Shown here in pieces: positions 44,315 to 55,570 of a DNA stretch of 64,000 nucleotides. Both the position numbers and the translations under genes were made by a program. The notes under the pieces were generated by a model. That model saw only the letters and a list, made by a program, of their open reading frames with translations. It searched no databases and was not told the DNA's origin. Positions within the stretch are counted from its first letter, which is position 1; the number at the start of each line of letters is the position of its first letter. The DNA lies in contig KN834749.1 in the NCBI GenBank assembly GCA_000827265.1, positions 1,043,500-1,107,499 on the forward strand. The letters run 5' to 3'. Source of the DNA: Collybiopsis luxurians FD-317 M1 (Eukaryota; Basidiomycota; Agaricomycetes; Agaricales; Omphalotaceae).

Positions 44315-47300
44315 TTAAGAAATGATTTTTCCACCTTCCGGAAGCATTTCAGGCCAACAAGTCCAATCTCCCGTGCTGTTGTTGCTTTGTACGTCTCTGT
44401 TGACGAGTGCTTGGCCTTGGTGAGGATTGCCATGAGATGCGTTCGATGTGCGCCCTCGATGAACGGTGTTGCGACCTCTGCCGTGAAGTTGCTCCCGCCG
44501 GCCTTGACGTTTATTCCCATTGCCTGGTCCAGTTCTGCCATGGAACGCGTCTCGAAAAGGAGGCATTCCAATCATAGGCACATTACCCAGAGGAGCCAAG
44601 CCATGTACGGAATGGCCTGGAATAGGTCCTGAAATCCAACCAGGAGATGAGATTGGAAGACCTGGTACTTGATTAAGGAAAGGACCGGGACGAGAAGGGA
44701 GTTGGTTCGGCCCCAAAGGAGGCGGCAGAACAGATTGAGGCCAAGTCTGGACAGGAACAGGAGAAGTGGGAGCCCCCGGCATCACAGCGGTAGGAATTGC
44801 AACTGGGACACCTGCGGGGGAAGAACCGTTCTGGTTTGGATTATTTGACATGTATTGATCAATAATCGCTCGAGGATAAACAGGAACGAGCGTTCCAGTT
44901 TCGTTTTGAAAAAACCCAGTAGGAACGACTGGAGCCTGTTCTTGGCCCTGCAAAGAGGAATCCGTGGGTCGAGGTGGATAACTGTGGTATGGAATGTACT
45001 AAAAAATACAATTTGTCAGAAACGAGGTATGTCAATTTCATGATGTAATGTTACCCAAGGCATTGCACCCTGATCTGACCCAGAAGAACTGGGATATCGA
45101 ACGGGAGGTTGGCTCGGGGTGATAGGATACATGTGAGGAAAGTAGCTCCCTGGAAACTGCATATGAGGAGGCGGCGGCGGCGGCGGAGGTAATGGCTGCA
45201 TCCATGGACCAAAGAAGGGAACAGGGTACGGTAGTCCTGGCCCTCCTTCGGCCACAGAAGGACCACCAGTAGACGGAGTAGCAGCGGAGGCCGGTGGTTG
45301 ATCGTTCCCAACTTCATACCACTCCCGAAAAGTTTCGGAACTCCGCAGAGCCTGTGGGGAAGGTTCCGCATCTGTATGAGAAGCGAAGACAAGCTCATCC
45401 CCAGTACCAACTTTGGCATCTTCCATGAGAGATGGCTGAAATTCACCAGGCGCCTCACTAGACACTTCATCGGCACTGAAACTCGCTTCGACCGACTTGT
45501 CCCTCTTCGGCTCACACGTCGAGTTCTCGTACGACTGGTTCCCGTGATTGAAACTAGAATGACGGCCTTTGTTTCTAGTGACTCGGTGGGGACTACGAGA
45601 TGGGGCACAGTCTCGCAATTGCACCCTGATGGCTCGCCCATCGATTATGCGATTATGCTGATTATGATCACAGAAGTAAGTCAAGAATACAGAAAAAAAG
45701 TATCCCAGTTACTGACCAGTTGGGAAATCGCATTAAGGGGGCTCTCAGTATTGTTGAATTTCACAAAGGCAAAAGCAGCCTTGCCACTGCCTTGAAAAGA
45801 GTCAACATCTAAGCGTGACGGAGAACGACGGAATATACTTGGCCTGATCACTTTAACGTTCACGAGACCTCCGAATTTCCCAAAAATGTCGAAAACTTTG
45901 CGATCGTCGCAAGTTCTAGATTCCAATCCTCCGACAAAGAGCGACATACGGTCGAGAATTTTTCCGTCGCTTGAAAGTATCTCTTCAGAACTATAGGGAA
46001 TTTCTCCATCTACACCCTTTGAGAAAAGCTGAGTGGGTCCTTCGACATGGAAACTAGTAGGCGTGGGAGGTACCAAAGAGTTAGGCGTCTTGGGAGTGAC
46101 AGGAGATCGGGCTAGTGCAGGAGTACTATGCGATTCGACGTCCTGACCAACATCTGCCAGAGTGGAAGAAATCGACACGCTGCTTCGATGACTCGTGGAT
46201 GACAAACTTGGAAGAAGAATATCTTCAGAGAGAACACTCCGGCTAGGTACGCCAAAGGAGACAGACTGCACAGAGGGCCTAAATTGTAATCAATTAATAA
46301 AAAATCGCCTTGGCCGCATCGGCACGATATACTTACCCATCAACGAAGCCACCTTGATCCTTCCCCTTCTCTGCTTCCACCGACAGCTTCTTCTCAACCC
46401 AAACGCCACCAAAATCGGACTTCGACAAGTCGGCTTTACGGGCAAGGAGGGGTGGAAAATCAGTATCGAGCCAAGCCACACCTTCGTCAGACTTGAGGTC
46501 GACCCCGTTAGAGATTTGAGACATCGAAGTTATATCCTGGTCTAGAGACAGATGCCGAAGTGGAGCCTTGCGGTCGTTTGACTTGACGTTTGAGTGGGGG
46601 AAAGCACCATCGATAGAAGGGGAATGGGAGGAACCAGTCAATGCAGAATCCGTATGCTTTTGAAGGAACAATGGATACGGCGGATTGTATCGACCTGCAT
46701 GGAATTCCCGGTCAGGCTGTGAATGAGCCCAGGTTACAGTGAGGTGAGGGACTCGACGAAGGGTCTGTTCAAGAAGCAAAAAAATTATGAGAATACGGGA
46801 CGGATAGGCTAGATCGGTTTACCATCAAGGCACTCAAGCAATCATCACGATGAGCCCATTTGACGTCAAAACATCCTTGAGCCATATCGGGATTACGAGG
46901 CGCGTTGTGCGGACTTGGAAAGGACGATGGATTCTCGTGATCGCCGCCATGATGGCCTGGGGCATCGGAAATGATAAGTAAACTGTCGACAATGACAAAA
47001 AAGTCTTGCCTTCAGCTTTGTACTGTCTAAAGTGTTCCAAAGGTCCGAAAAAACCACAGATTTCCTTGAGAGTCTGCAGGAAAAATGTAAGAAAGAGTAA
47101 AAGAGGGCAGAGGCCACGCGACTGAAAAATGGCTTCTGTTATCGATCATAGTGGCCACCTATGACTCCGGTTGAACTGCGATAGGATACTCACATCAACA
47201 TTGCAGAGCAAAGGCTGTTTGAAGAGAGCGATGAAATGGCTTGAATTCGGGTTTTCCTTGGCGAGTTTCGTTAAATGAATAGCCTGGTCATTATAGCAGA

Positions 47301-48079
47301 TGTCGGCGTTTCTACAGACCAACGATTAGAGTATACAATCGAAGCGAGGATTGTTGACAAACTTTGCACTTTTAAGTTTGGTGATCCTCATGGCAAAAGG
47401 AAGCGTCAGCTCGACGATGGTCTTCTCGGGCAAAGCACCATTATCGGTGGGGGAGATCACTTGAGTAGGTGTACTGATAATCGAGCTGTTGAGACGTTCA
47501 TCACAGCCAGCGAAGGCAACGAACCGGTAAGATATTAACAAAGAGCGATAAGCCCTGGCGGGCTCAAATCGCAAAGTTCGACCAAAGAAAGGCTTTGGGG
47601 CCGTAGAATGAAGATTTTGAATTAGTTTGGCGGCAGAATCGGCGTCCTGGAAGGAAAGGAAATCGTCTATTCGAAGGCGCATATAGCCTGAGAACGGCCT
47701 ACCTGGCACTGAACAAAGGCACAGACGCCTCCCTTGGAGTCGCGAATAACCTTGACTGATTTTACTTGAGCATATTCGGCGAGATGATTGGACAGCAACA
47801 GGCCGAGTTCGTTGTGGTCGATGTGACTGGGTAGACTGAAGACACGAGCAAAAAAAAATTAACTCAAGGAGGTATGTTGAAGTGGACGACCTGCCTTCCG
47901 ACGAATACGCTGGCATTGTGAGGCAGCTTTTCACCCATGTTAACAGAGTGGTCAGTAGAAGCGGGGGGCTGAGTAGTAGTAGTATCTGACGGGGCGGGGG
48001 TGAATGAAGAAGGTGGAGAAGGAGGTGGAAGAGGGTCAAAACGAGTACCCCAAGAACGAGTAGATAATTTTGAGGGCAT
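44315..48079 (-). CDS. three-RRM RNA-binding protein
   Basis: Eleven exons: 47895-48079, 47703-47835, 47525-47646, 47363-47473, 47194-47311, 47010-47073, 46823-46956, 46337-46764, 45717-46278, 45055-45657, 44315-44998; 1047 aa. RRM1 follows ASVFVGSLPSHIDHNEL with RNP1-like GGVCAFVQC. A second RRM-like unit has TLKEICGFFGPLEHFRQY and CFDVKWAHRDDCLSALM. The third is the clearest: RMSLFVGGLE, VFDIFGKFGGLVNVKVI, AAFAFVKFNN. The C-terminal 430 residues are Pro-, Gly- and Arg-rich, including a run of nine prolines encoded by a GGC/GGA repeat at 45166-45189 and RGRxN stretches. The layout recalls fungal Mei2/Nrd1-like multi-RRM proteins involved in mRNA fate, but orthology is not established. Introns 1 (47836-47894) and 6 (46957-47009) require GC donors. 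Confidence 0.8.
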
Positions 48080-49277
48080 GGTGAGTAGGAAAAGATAATA
48101 ATGATGATGGTGGGAGAAGGCAAGAGAACAAGTGCGTTGGTATAAAACGACTCTACCAAAGCCACTTTGCACATTATTTGGCCGAAAATCCGGCACTGCA
48201 AAACAAACGGAGATAATTTGAATGTATCCCAATATCCGGTTTGACTCCGCCCACCCACCCTCAACGTATCACGTTCCTCGTCCCCCGACGCGGCCAAACT
48301 GACAGCAGAACGACGATCCAGTTCTACCGGCTTTCTGTCACGCCAAACAGAAGCCCTTCAAGATCCATCGTTCTGCCTTTATCCATGCAAATTCTTGCTC
48401 CTTCGTTCTCCCCGCGGCCCATTTCGCTTAGTTTTTTTTTTTTGGAGTCGGTTTGTTTTCGATGAGGCTTCCATACATACTCTGTGTGTGCCTTGAGATT
48501 GAGATCACATCTCCGCAAGCATGTATGTATGTATGAAAGTTCGGTGACTTTTCTGTTACCAAGTCGTTCGATAGAGTTTGATGGAAAAAATCAATAAGCT
48601 CCTCCCCACAAGCTGGAATAGCGAATCCCTTTTTTTGATTTTTCTTGCTCGGGAGGTAACCTGATTTAGATAGATAGCGGAGGCTTCTCTTCTCCAGCAG
48701 CTTCTGAGTGTCGGTCCCGAGACTATCGCCAGTTTACTTCCCAGTCTATCAGGATTGCAGCAAAAAAGAACCTCCAATTCCACTTTTGATCGATTTCAAT
48801 CTTGAAATCTTGAAATATTGAAATATTTGAGACATTTAATGGTGAGTATTTTTGCGCCAGACTTGAGGGCCACAACTGCCCGTAAAGGCCCTACCTGGAC
48901 ACAAAGCCCTTTTTTTTTTCCTTTCCCTCGTAGCTAAAATAGGTACAATTTGCTACAGAAGATCTATGGTCAGATTGCACTCCATTTGCCATCAGTTTGA
49001 GAAGCAACAAGTGGTGCAAAAAGTAGATATTATTCGGAAGGTCGGGTGCGCGACCATAAGCAAGGGTCGTACATGTGTCTTCTTTGCTTGTTCAGTAGAA
49101 AGCTGTAGGATAGCATGATATTTCCTCGGAACGAGAGTTTGAAAGAGGAACGGAAGACAGATCCATCACGGCCTAATTCGCTTCGGTCGGCTCGGGCTAA
49201 TTGACAACGATGACTAATCTAACCCTTGTAACCTTTTCACCAGACCTCAACGTTCTTCCACTTAGTTCTTTGCCAAC
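48080..49277. other. intergenic, upstream of the RRM gene and RPB6
   Basis: 1.2 kb divergent region. It holds T-runs at 48431-48442 and 48911-48920, a TATG microsatellite near 48520-48534, and overlapping TTGAAATAT/CTTGAAAT repeats at 48797-48830. No gene found. Confidence 0.5.
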
Positions 49278-49941
49278 ATGTCTGATGATGAATTTGGAGG
49301 CGGTGGAAGGGATGATTTGGATTACGATGGTCCTAGGTATGCGCTTTTCGTGTCGGAGCGCCATGACCAGAAATAGTTACTGTCCACAACTAGTTATGCA
49401 GAAGATTTTGTTGTGTGTATATTTACTGAATATCCATCGGGTTTTGTGACCTATTTTTGTTTCTCTCGCTTAGGATGATGGATTTGATCTGCTCAATGCA
49501 GAAAATGAAGGTGTTGCTGAAGATGGCGCAGAGGGAGGAGCTCAAGTGAACGGTGTCAATGGCATCGAGCACGATCAAGATATGGCCAATGGTGAAGAGC
49601 AGCAAGCGGCATCCACCACGGGTGCGGGTATGGCGGGTGAAAGGCAACCAAATAAGGTTCGGGTAACAACGCCTTACTTGACAAAATACGAACGCGCCAG
49701 GATACTGGGCACCCGAGCGCTGCAGATTAGGTCAGTGTCCTTTTGATTTTACTAGCTATATCGCTCATATTTTTCATTCAGTATGAATGCTCCAGTACTC
49801 GTTCCTCTAGACGGTGAAACCGATGCCCTTCAGATTGCTATAAAAGAGCTCTCCCAGCGCAAAATTCCGCTCATCATTCGCCGATATCTTCCGGACGGCA
49901 GTTTTGAAGATTGGAGTGTGTCGGAATTAATAACTGATTAG
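49278..49941 (+). CDS. RPB6: RNA polymerase subunit ABC23 (Rpb6)
   Basis: Four exons: 49278-49336, 49394-49409 (about 16 nt), 49474-49730, 49782-49941; introns of 57, 64 and 51 nt; 163 aa. Rpb6 is shared by RNA polymerases I, II and III and stabilises the clamp. The conserved C-terminal core is complete: [56 protein letters not shown] and [15 protein letters not shown] at the end. The acidic N-terminal tail is typical. The small exon 2 (YAEDF) is needed to keep the frame; its donor may be at 49410 or 49413, changing one residue. Confidence 0.93.
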
Positions 49942-50434
49942 TAGGTTTTGTCTCGCAGTTCGGTTGGTTTGCTCGTGTTTTTGTCCTGTCAAGACGTTTA
50001 TTATCTAGTTGTCACCTTGGTACTCTAAAATTGTCGAACTGTAGGTGTAACGTTCGCATATTGCACTCAATATAATGATCCAATCTTGGCGGACCTGGTG
50101 GAGGATATAACAACACAAGATCTATTGTTTTTTTTTTTTTTAGCTCTTGACATCGGCAGCGTATCAGCTGAATCTTCCATTTGCGAGCTGGAGACCTTCG
50201 CGGCACAATCATCGCCTGACTCTAAACTTCTGGAGTGTTACTAATTTTTCTGAGTACGTAGATATAAGATTCGTCGCGTGTAGCTCGTCCCGAGCTATAG
50301 TATATGATATATGGGGTTTTGCGTCAAAATACGCCTGCCTGTGATGAAAAGAAAGTATAGAATGTTCTTATTATACAGCCGTGAGCGAAGCAAACTATTA
50401 TAAGTACAAAGGCATAGATTCCGCCGAGACCATG
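49942..50434. other. convergent 3' flanks
   Basis: 490 bases between convergent RPB6 and RFC4 ends; contains a T-run at about 50129-50141. No gene. Confidence 0.5.
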
Positions 50435-51836
50435 TCAAATCGTGAATTTGGATGAATCTATGTTCTGGAACAGAAAGATAGTGAGCCACGGACAACCAGA
50501 ATGTCGAAAAACACACCATTTTGCACAATCGAGCAATGAGACCCGCAAGCTGTAGAATCGTACCTACACCCTCTAAAATTCTCATATGTGTGAAACCAAT
50601 CTCCTGCCAAAGAATATCTGCATCAACTGAAGAGCCGATGTGAAGAATGCGAGAAGGCTCACTTTTATAAATTCAAGTTTTGTGTATTCGGGCATACTAT
50701 GGAGATGCTCAGCACGCCGGAGAGGGCAATGACATTTTGTAACTGACTTATCAGACGTTTTCACTACTCGAAATATGGTGACCGCGATGTCAACAGCACT
50801 ATAGCCATTGTCCCACAAGTCATTGAGCTTCTCCATGGCGGCATCTATCTTGCCTTCAGTGCAAAATTTAATCATTTCTTGAACAACGATGGGATGTGGT
50901 TGATCGCAGACTTTGAAGACGTTGTCTCCGGAAACGAAACCGAACCCAGAGTGCGTAGACTGGAGGTTGTTGATCGCCTGTCGCATGTCGCCCTCGGATG
51001 TGAAAATAAGTGCGGTAAGTCCATCGTCATTATATTGGACCTATGTAGTCCTTGAGCATCATTTTTGGAGCTAATAGGAGGATACGCGCCTCTTCCATCT
51101 CGCAGATTTCTATCAGACGCTTTAGTAGCTCCTTGTCCCGCAGCTTCGCGTATCGAAGAATGGCACAGCGACTCTGTATCGGTTCTATGATTTTGTTGCT
51201 CATGTTACAAGCAAGACAAAAGCGTGTTGTATTTGAAAAGATCTCCATTGTCCGCCGAAGAGCTTGTTGAGCACCTGCAGTCATGCTAACACGGTGTTTG
51301 AGTACCTGGAAAGTTGAGACACATCGGGAATTACCTGTCAGCTTCGTCCAATATGACGATTTTATGCCTCCCTGGAGGAAGCGTGACTTTTTTCTGCGCG
51401 AAAGCCTTGATTTTATTTCGGACAACATCGATACCACTGCGACACGTCGGGAATAAGAAAATCAAGGAGAACAGCGCGAACAATATTTCAAGTACCGTTC
51501 ATCGGATGCGTTGAGTTCCAATACACCTTCCTTATAAGCATCTCCCAGCAACTGATGCGCCAAACAGTGTATGCTTGTCGTTTTGCCTATACCTGGCATG
51601 CCCTTGGAGGTGTGAATAATATGCGCGTCGAATGGTTCAGAATTGAACCTACAGATATGATGATGTGGGGACAATTTCCTTCTCTTGCGATAACTTTAAG
51701 ACGTTCTATAGTTTCCGAGTTGCCAACAACATCGTCAAGAAGCTGAGGCCTGTATTTTTCGACCCTGACTAAGACTTGAGAAGCAAATCCGGATTTCATG
51801 AATCATTCACGTACCAGGGAAGTTCGTAGGGCACAT
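50435..51836 (-). CDS. RFC4: replication factor C small subunit (yeast Rfc4, human RFC2)
   Basis: Nine exons: 51815-51836, 51653-51768, 51496-51602, 51335-51436, 51090-51285, 50748-51040, 50663-50696, 50517-50603, 50435-50464; 328 aa. RFC loads the PCNA clamp at primer-template junctions. The family blocks run in order: [15 protein letters not shown], Walker [25 protein letters not shown], Walker [35 protein letters not shown] (SRC motif), [14 protein letters not shown], and [19 protein letters not shown] near the end. MRILEGVG and PHIIISGMPG point to the Rfc4 paralog. Intron 5 (51041-51089) joins MEE to VQYNDDGL and has a GC donor (GAG then GCGCGT), weaker than the other GC donors in this window. 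It is divergent from SerRS across 124 bases. Confidence 0.93.
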
Positions 51837-51889
51837 TTGCACTGTTTGTGTTTTTTTTCGAGGTTGAAGACATGGATTCGGAAAAGAAA

Positions 51890-51927
51890 ACGCGTTAAAG
51901 ATAAACACGTGATACACCTAAACGCGT
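51890..51927. promoter_or_regulatory. two MluI cell-cycle boxes in the RFC4/SerRS promoter
   Basis: ACGCGT occurs at 51890-51895 and 51922-51927, with a CACGTG E-box between them at 51906-51911. They lie 54-91 bases upstream of the RFC4 ATG. ACGCGT is the MCB element bound by MBF, which drives G1/S transcription of replication genes in yeasts, so a role in RFC4 expression is a reasonable inference. Confidence 0.55.
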
Positions 51928-51960
51928 TTACAGCGCTAAAATTTAGGCGCCGGTCGAGAC

Positions 51961-53517
51961 ATGACTTGGCTTCAGTCACTGTTACAGTGCGGTAAATATT
52001 TTTCTTTTCACATCAACTGAAAATCTTGACTTTAATCAAATATCCAGGCAAAATTAGCTCTGCTCATCGTCATGCTTCTTACTCTACCGGCGTTGTGCAA
52101 TCTTCCAAGTCAACCGTACTTCCACCTCCCCGCCTAAATTATCGCAGCATTTCTGAAAATTTTGTATACAAATGTACCAACGCATTGAATAGGAAAGCGC
52201 CTCTCAAAGCAGATGATATTCAGCATGTCTCTCGTCTTTATTCCGAATTCACGAGGATTTCAAACTCGTTGAACGCGAAACGAAATGCCCGTTCGTTGGT
52301 TGGCGAGCTAATTCGTAAAAGTGCGTCTCAGCGCGACGAAAAAGCAAAGCAGGCCGCAATGCAGGAGGCGAAAACTCTCAAGGAGGAAATTGCAGAGGTG
52401 GAAGAGACATGTTCGCGCTTGGAAGGCGAATTGCTCAAGCTGGCACTGGCAATACCTAATGACACACATCCTTCATCCCCTCTAGGACCTGAGGATGCTG
52501 CTGTCACATTAGCAACTCATGGACCCGCATGCTTACCCGCCTCGCCAACTAGAGATCACCTCTCAATTGCGAAGAAACTCAAGCTTGTTGACGTAGAAGA
52601 AGCTGCAAATATTACCGGGACGTCATGGTATTTTCTCACAAATGAAGGTGCTTTACTCGAGCTTGCCCTTACCAACTATGCCATGGCTGTGGCAATGCAG
52701 CATGGCTTTCAGCCCATGACCACACCAGACGTTGTGCGGTCAGAGATTGCAGAGAGGTGTGGATTCCAACCGAGAGATAACTCGCAGCAAACTTATCACC
52801 TTCAATCCACTTCTCCGTCGTCCCCGGAACTTATTCTCGCGGGAACTGCTGAGATACCACTCGCTGGGACATTTGCGAATCGCATTTTCGCTCACCACGC
52901 ATTACCGAAAAAAGTCGTTGGCCTGGGGCATGCCTTTCGAGCGGAAGCTGGGGCTCGAGGGGCCGATACTAGAGGTCTTTATCGCGTTCATCAGTTTTCA
53001 AAGCTTGAATTATTTGCGGTGACTAAAGCTGACGAGAGCGAGGCCATGATGGAGGAAATGCGACGGGTACAAGAATCAATTCTAAATGGACTTGATATTC
53101 CTTTACGGCAAGTATTTTACATATGGTTCTGAATGGATGTACCGCTACTTGCTCCTCAGGGTTCTCGATATGCCAACTGAAGAGCTAGGCGCCAGTGCCT
53201 ACCGCAAATATGACATTGAAGCTTGGATGCCTGGTCGTGGTAGTTGGGGGGAAGTTGCTTCTCTGTCAAATTGCACCGACTATCAAGCGCGTCGCTTACA
53301 CATTCGATATCAAGTCGACCAGAATCATCCGAACAGTTTTGCCCATACACTCAATGGAACTGCTGCCGCTATCCCACGACTCATCGTCGCCCTCATCGAG
53401 AATGGGGCAGAATTCAATGACGCCGGAGAAGCTACGGCAATAGCTCTTCCAGCAGCACTGAAACCATTTTGGTTGGGAATGGGATCTCAGACCACTGTCG
53501 TCAAATGGAAGCCATAG
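51961..53517 (+). CDS. DIA4: mitochondrial seryl-tRNA synthetase
   Basis: Three exons: 51961-51991, 52048-53107, 53160-53517; introns of 56 and 52 nt; 482 aa. It charges tRNA-Ser, most likely in mitochondria. The N-terminus ([20 protein letters not shown]) is a good presequence created by the 31-nt first exon, and the enzyme is of the short mitochondrial/bacterial type. After the tRNA-binding coiled coil come class II motif 2 ([30 protein letters not shown]) and motif 3 ([18 protein letters not shown]), plus [11 protein letters not shown]. The gene symbol follows yeast DIA4. Intron 2 (53108-53159) is read with a GC donor (CG then GCAAGT) inside PLRVLDM. Its 3' end lies 93 bases from the convergent LSB5 stop. 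Confidence 0.92.
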
Positions 53518-53610
53518 GAGATGTCATTATATCCAAGATGAGTACTAAAGTTTTCCCTCGGTATCACGTATTCTGTAGTAAATGTATGCCTAATTGCTAC
53601 TCATCCGCAG

Positions 53611-55376
53611 TCAGTCCGCAAAAGGGTCGGCGAAGGGATCATCGGAAGATGAATGGTTCGTTGCCTTTGTGGCTTTAGACCCCGTCGCTTCTTCATCAGA
53701 TGAGGAAAAGTAGTAATTCTTGGTATTATACTTTGACGACGATACTGCATTGTGAGCCTCTTCGTCGGAAGACTCGTAGTCGCTAAAGTCGGACAATGAA
53801 CCGCGCGCATCGGCTCCTGTACTCTCGCCAGACATGCTGGTGGGTCGTAGAGGTGGTGGAAGATTGCTCGATGATGCACCAAAATTCAAGTCTTCCAAGT
53901 CTGCAAATACACCTCCCGTTGATCCGTTTCGAATGGAACCATTCATTTTTGCTTTTTCGACTGCCGCCTTTTGTTTCTCCTGTAGTTTATTCACTTCACT
54001 CTCTGAACCAATACGTGTTGCAGCCAATCCTGCGGCGGTCGCGGAGACATCGTCCGATCTATGGTCTGCTGCGGACATCTGGTCATACATCTCCAGAGCA
54101 GCAACGATACGGTCATTGGTTTCGATAAGAACACCGATGACCTCCTCATTCTCAACGAGCTACAAGGGCGAAGATTGTTTTGGAAGAACAGTGTCAAAAT
54201 ACAGCTGCATACCTGAATGTACCGTACTATCTGTTTGCGTATCAATTTGGCTTTTGCCAAGCAGTCTTGAACTCGTTCATTTGTTTGAAGACTTTCCTTC
54301 TCGGGGTTGACCAGCTGAAGGATCCAATTGAGACAGTTGGACCAATCGAAACAGCAGCGAAATTCACCGTTATTGCGTTGACCAAGTTACTGGATGCCTG
54401 CGAAGCTTCCACAATGCTACCGAGGACTTTGGGTTTCTCCTACTCTGAAAGCTTGAGAACGTAGCATCGCGGGCGAATAACAGGATACGTACTTGCTCAA
54501 AATTGAATGCCGCACGCCTTGGTCTATTCTTCATCTGCTTCTGCTGTAACCGTTCTTCTGCCTCTTTCCTACGTGCCTCTTCTTTCTCCTGCTTGAGTTT
54601 TCGTTTTGTTTCCTCCTTTTCTGCTCGTCTGCGAGAAGCTTCCACTTCCATTGGGTCAACGGTTTGAGGAACATCCTTGCACATATGATACAATTCCGAC
54701 ACGGAGCGCATAGACGGATCCCCTTTGAAATGTTCATGCCAGCTCACTAGGACGAGTTTTAGCTTTTTCTGTACTCGTTTGTCTGCAGAGCGATCTTGTG
54801 CGATTTGTCGCAATGCATCTGTAAGCTGTCCATCGGCGAAGGAAGCTATCGGATGTGACATGAGGTTTGAGTAAAAAGGATGCGCTGCAAAAGTACCAAC
54901 ACTTGAATTTATCGCCACAATTCTCTACCAGGGCCTTCAGAATCTACAAGACGGTGAGAAGTCGAAAAATTGGGCACGAATGGGTAAACGTACAACGAGC
55001 GAGCGATACTGTTGGTGAGGACCGCCGTGTTTTAGTTTCTTTCGGAGCGCCCGGGAAGCCTCGCCTGTTCTGAAGAGTGTCAACTGGAGATTATCAAGAT
55101 TGAGATGAAAATCTACCCAGTCAAACCCTGAAGGTTTATCGAGTCTACTAACTCTGGTATGCTGAATTACCAAGAGGATGAGCAAAAGATATTCGATATC
55201 ATTGGATGGCTTACCCATCATACGCTTCCTCTGCGATGTGATTTGCAGTGAGGATATCAACCCAATCGGTTATCGACGACTGAGAAAGATGAATGAGTGA
55301 AGATGTACCAAATTAAGATATAATATGAACAGACGTGTGGTTTTTCCTTGACAAAAGCATTTCGAATGGCAGACAT
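53611..55376 (-). CDS. LSB5: VHS-GAT protein of the Lsb5 type
   Basis: Nine exons: 55335-55376, 55215-55279, 55117-55161, 54994-55069, 54901-54943, 54493-54845, 54368-54439, 54213-54314, 53611-54159; eight introns of 47-55 nt; 448 aa. Lsb5-like proteins connect ubiquitinated cargo, Arf and the actin regulator Las17 in endocytosis. The VHS domain covers about residues 1-150 (SSITDWVDILTANHIAEEAY, GIPELVDSINL, EASRALRKKLKHG, LVSWHEHFKGDP). A basic helical linker (KRKLKQEKEEARRKEAEER) is followed by a GAT-like three-helix bundle (AKLIRKQIVRYIQLVENEE, IETNDRIVAALEMYDQ). The tail is acidic and Ser-rich, with DPFADPFAD at the very end resembling clathrin/AP or EH-binding DPF motifs. It is functionally related to SLA2 elsewhere in this window, but not linked to it. 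Confidence 0.85.
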
Positions 55377-55570
55377 GATCAGAGAGCACTACAAGCGAGG
55401 TAATTCGTTCAGAATCCTGAAACGTCATTTCACGTGTGTCAACTCCGCTCCCTTCAAATTGAAAATGTATACACATTGGAACGCTACAGATCTTAATAAC
55501 TAATGTACAGTGTCTATCTAGTATCATACCAATTAAGATTAATAACCCGACAGGAAACTACAGCGGTCCG

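Noticed and set aside
44164..44571. Minus-strand ORF beyond the RRM gene stop
   Set aside because: It is an alternative frame of the last exon running into the 3' flank. The Gly/Arg-rich frame ending at 44315 is the coding one.
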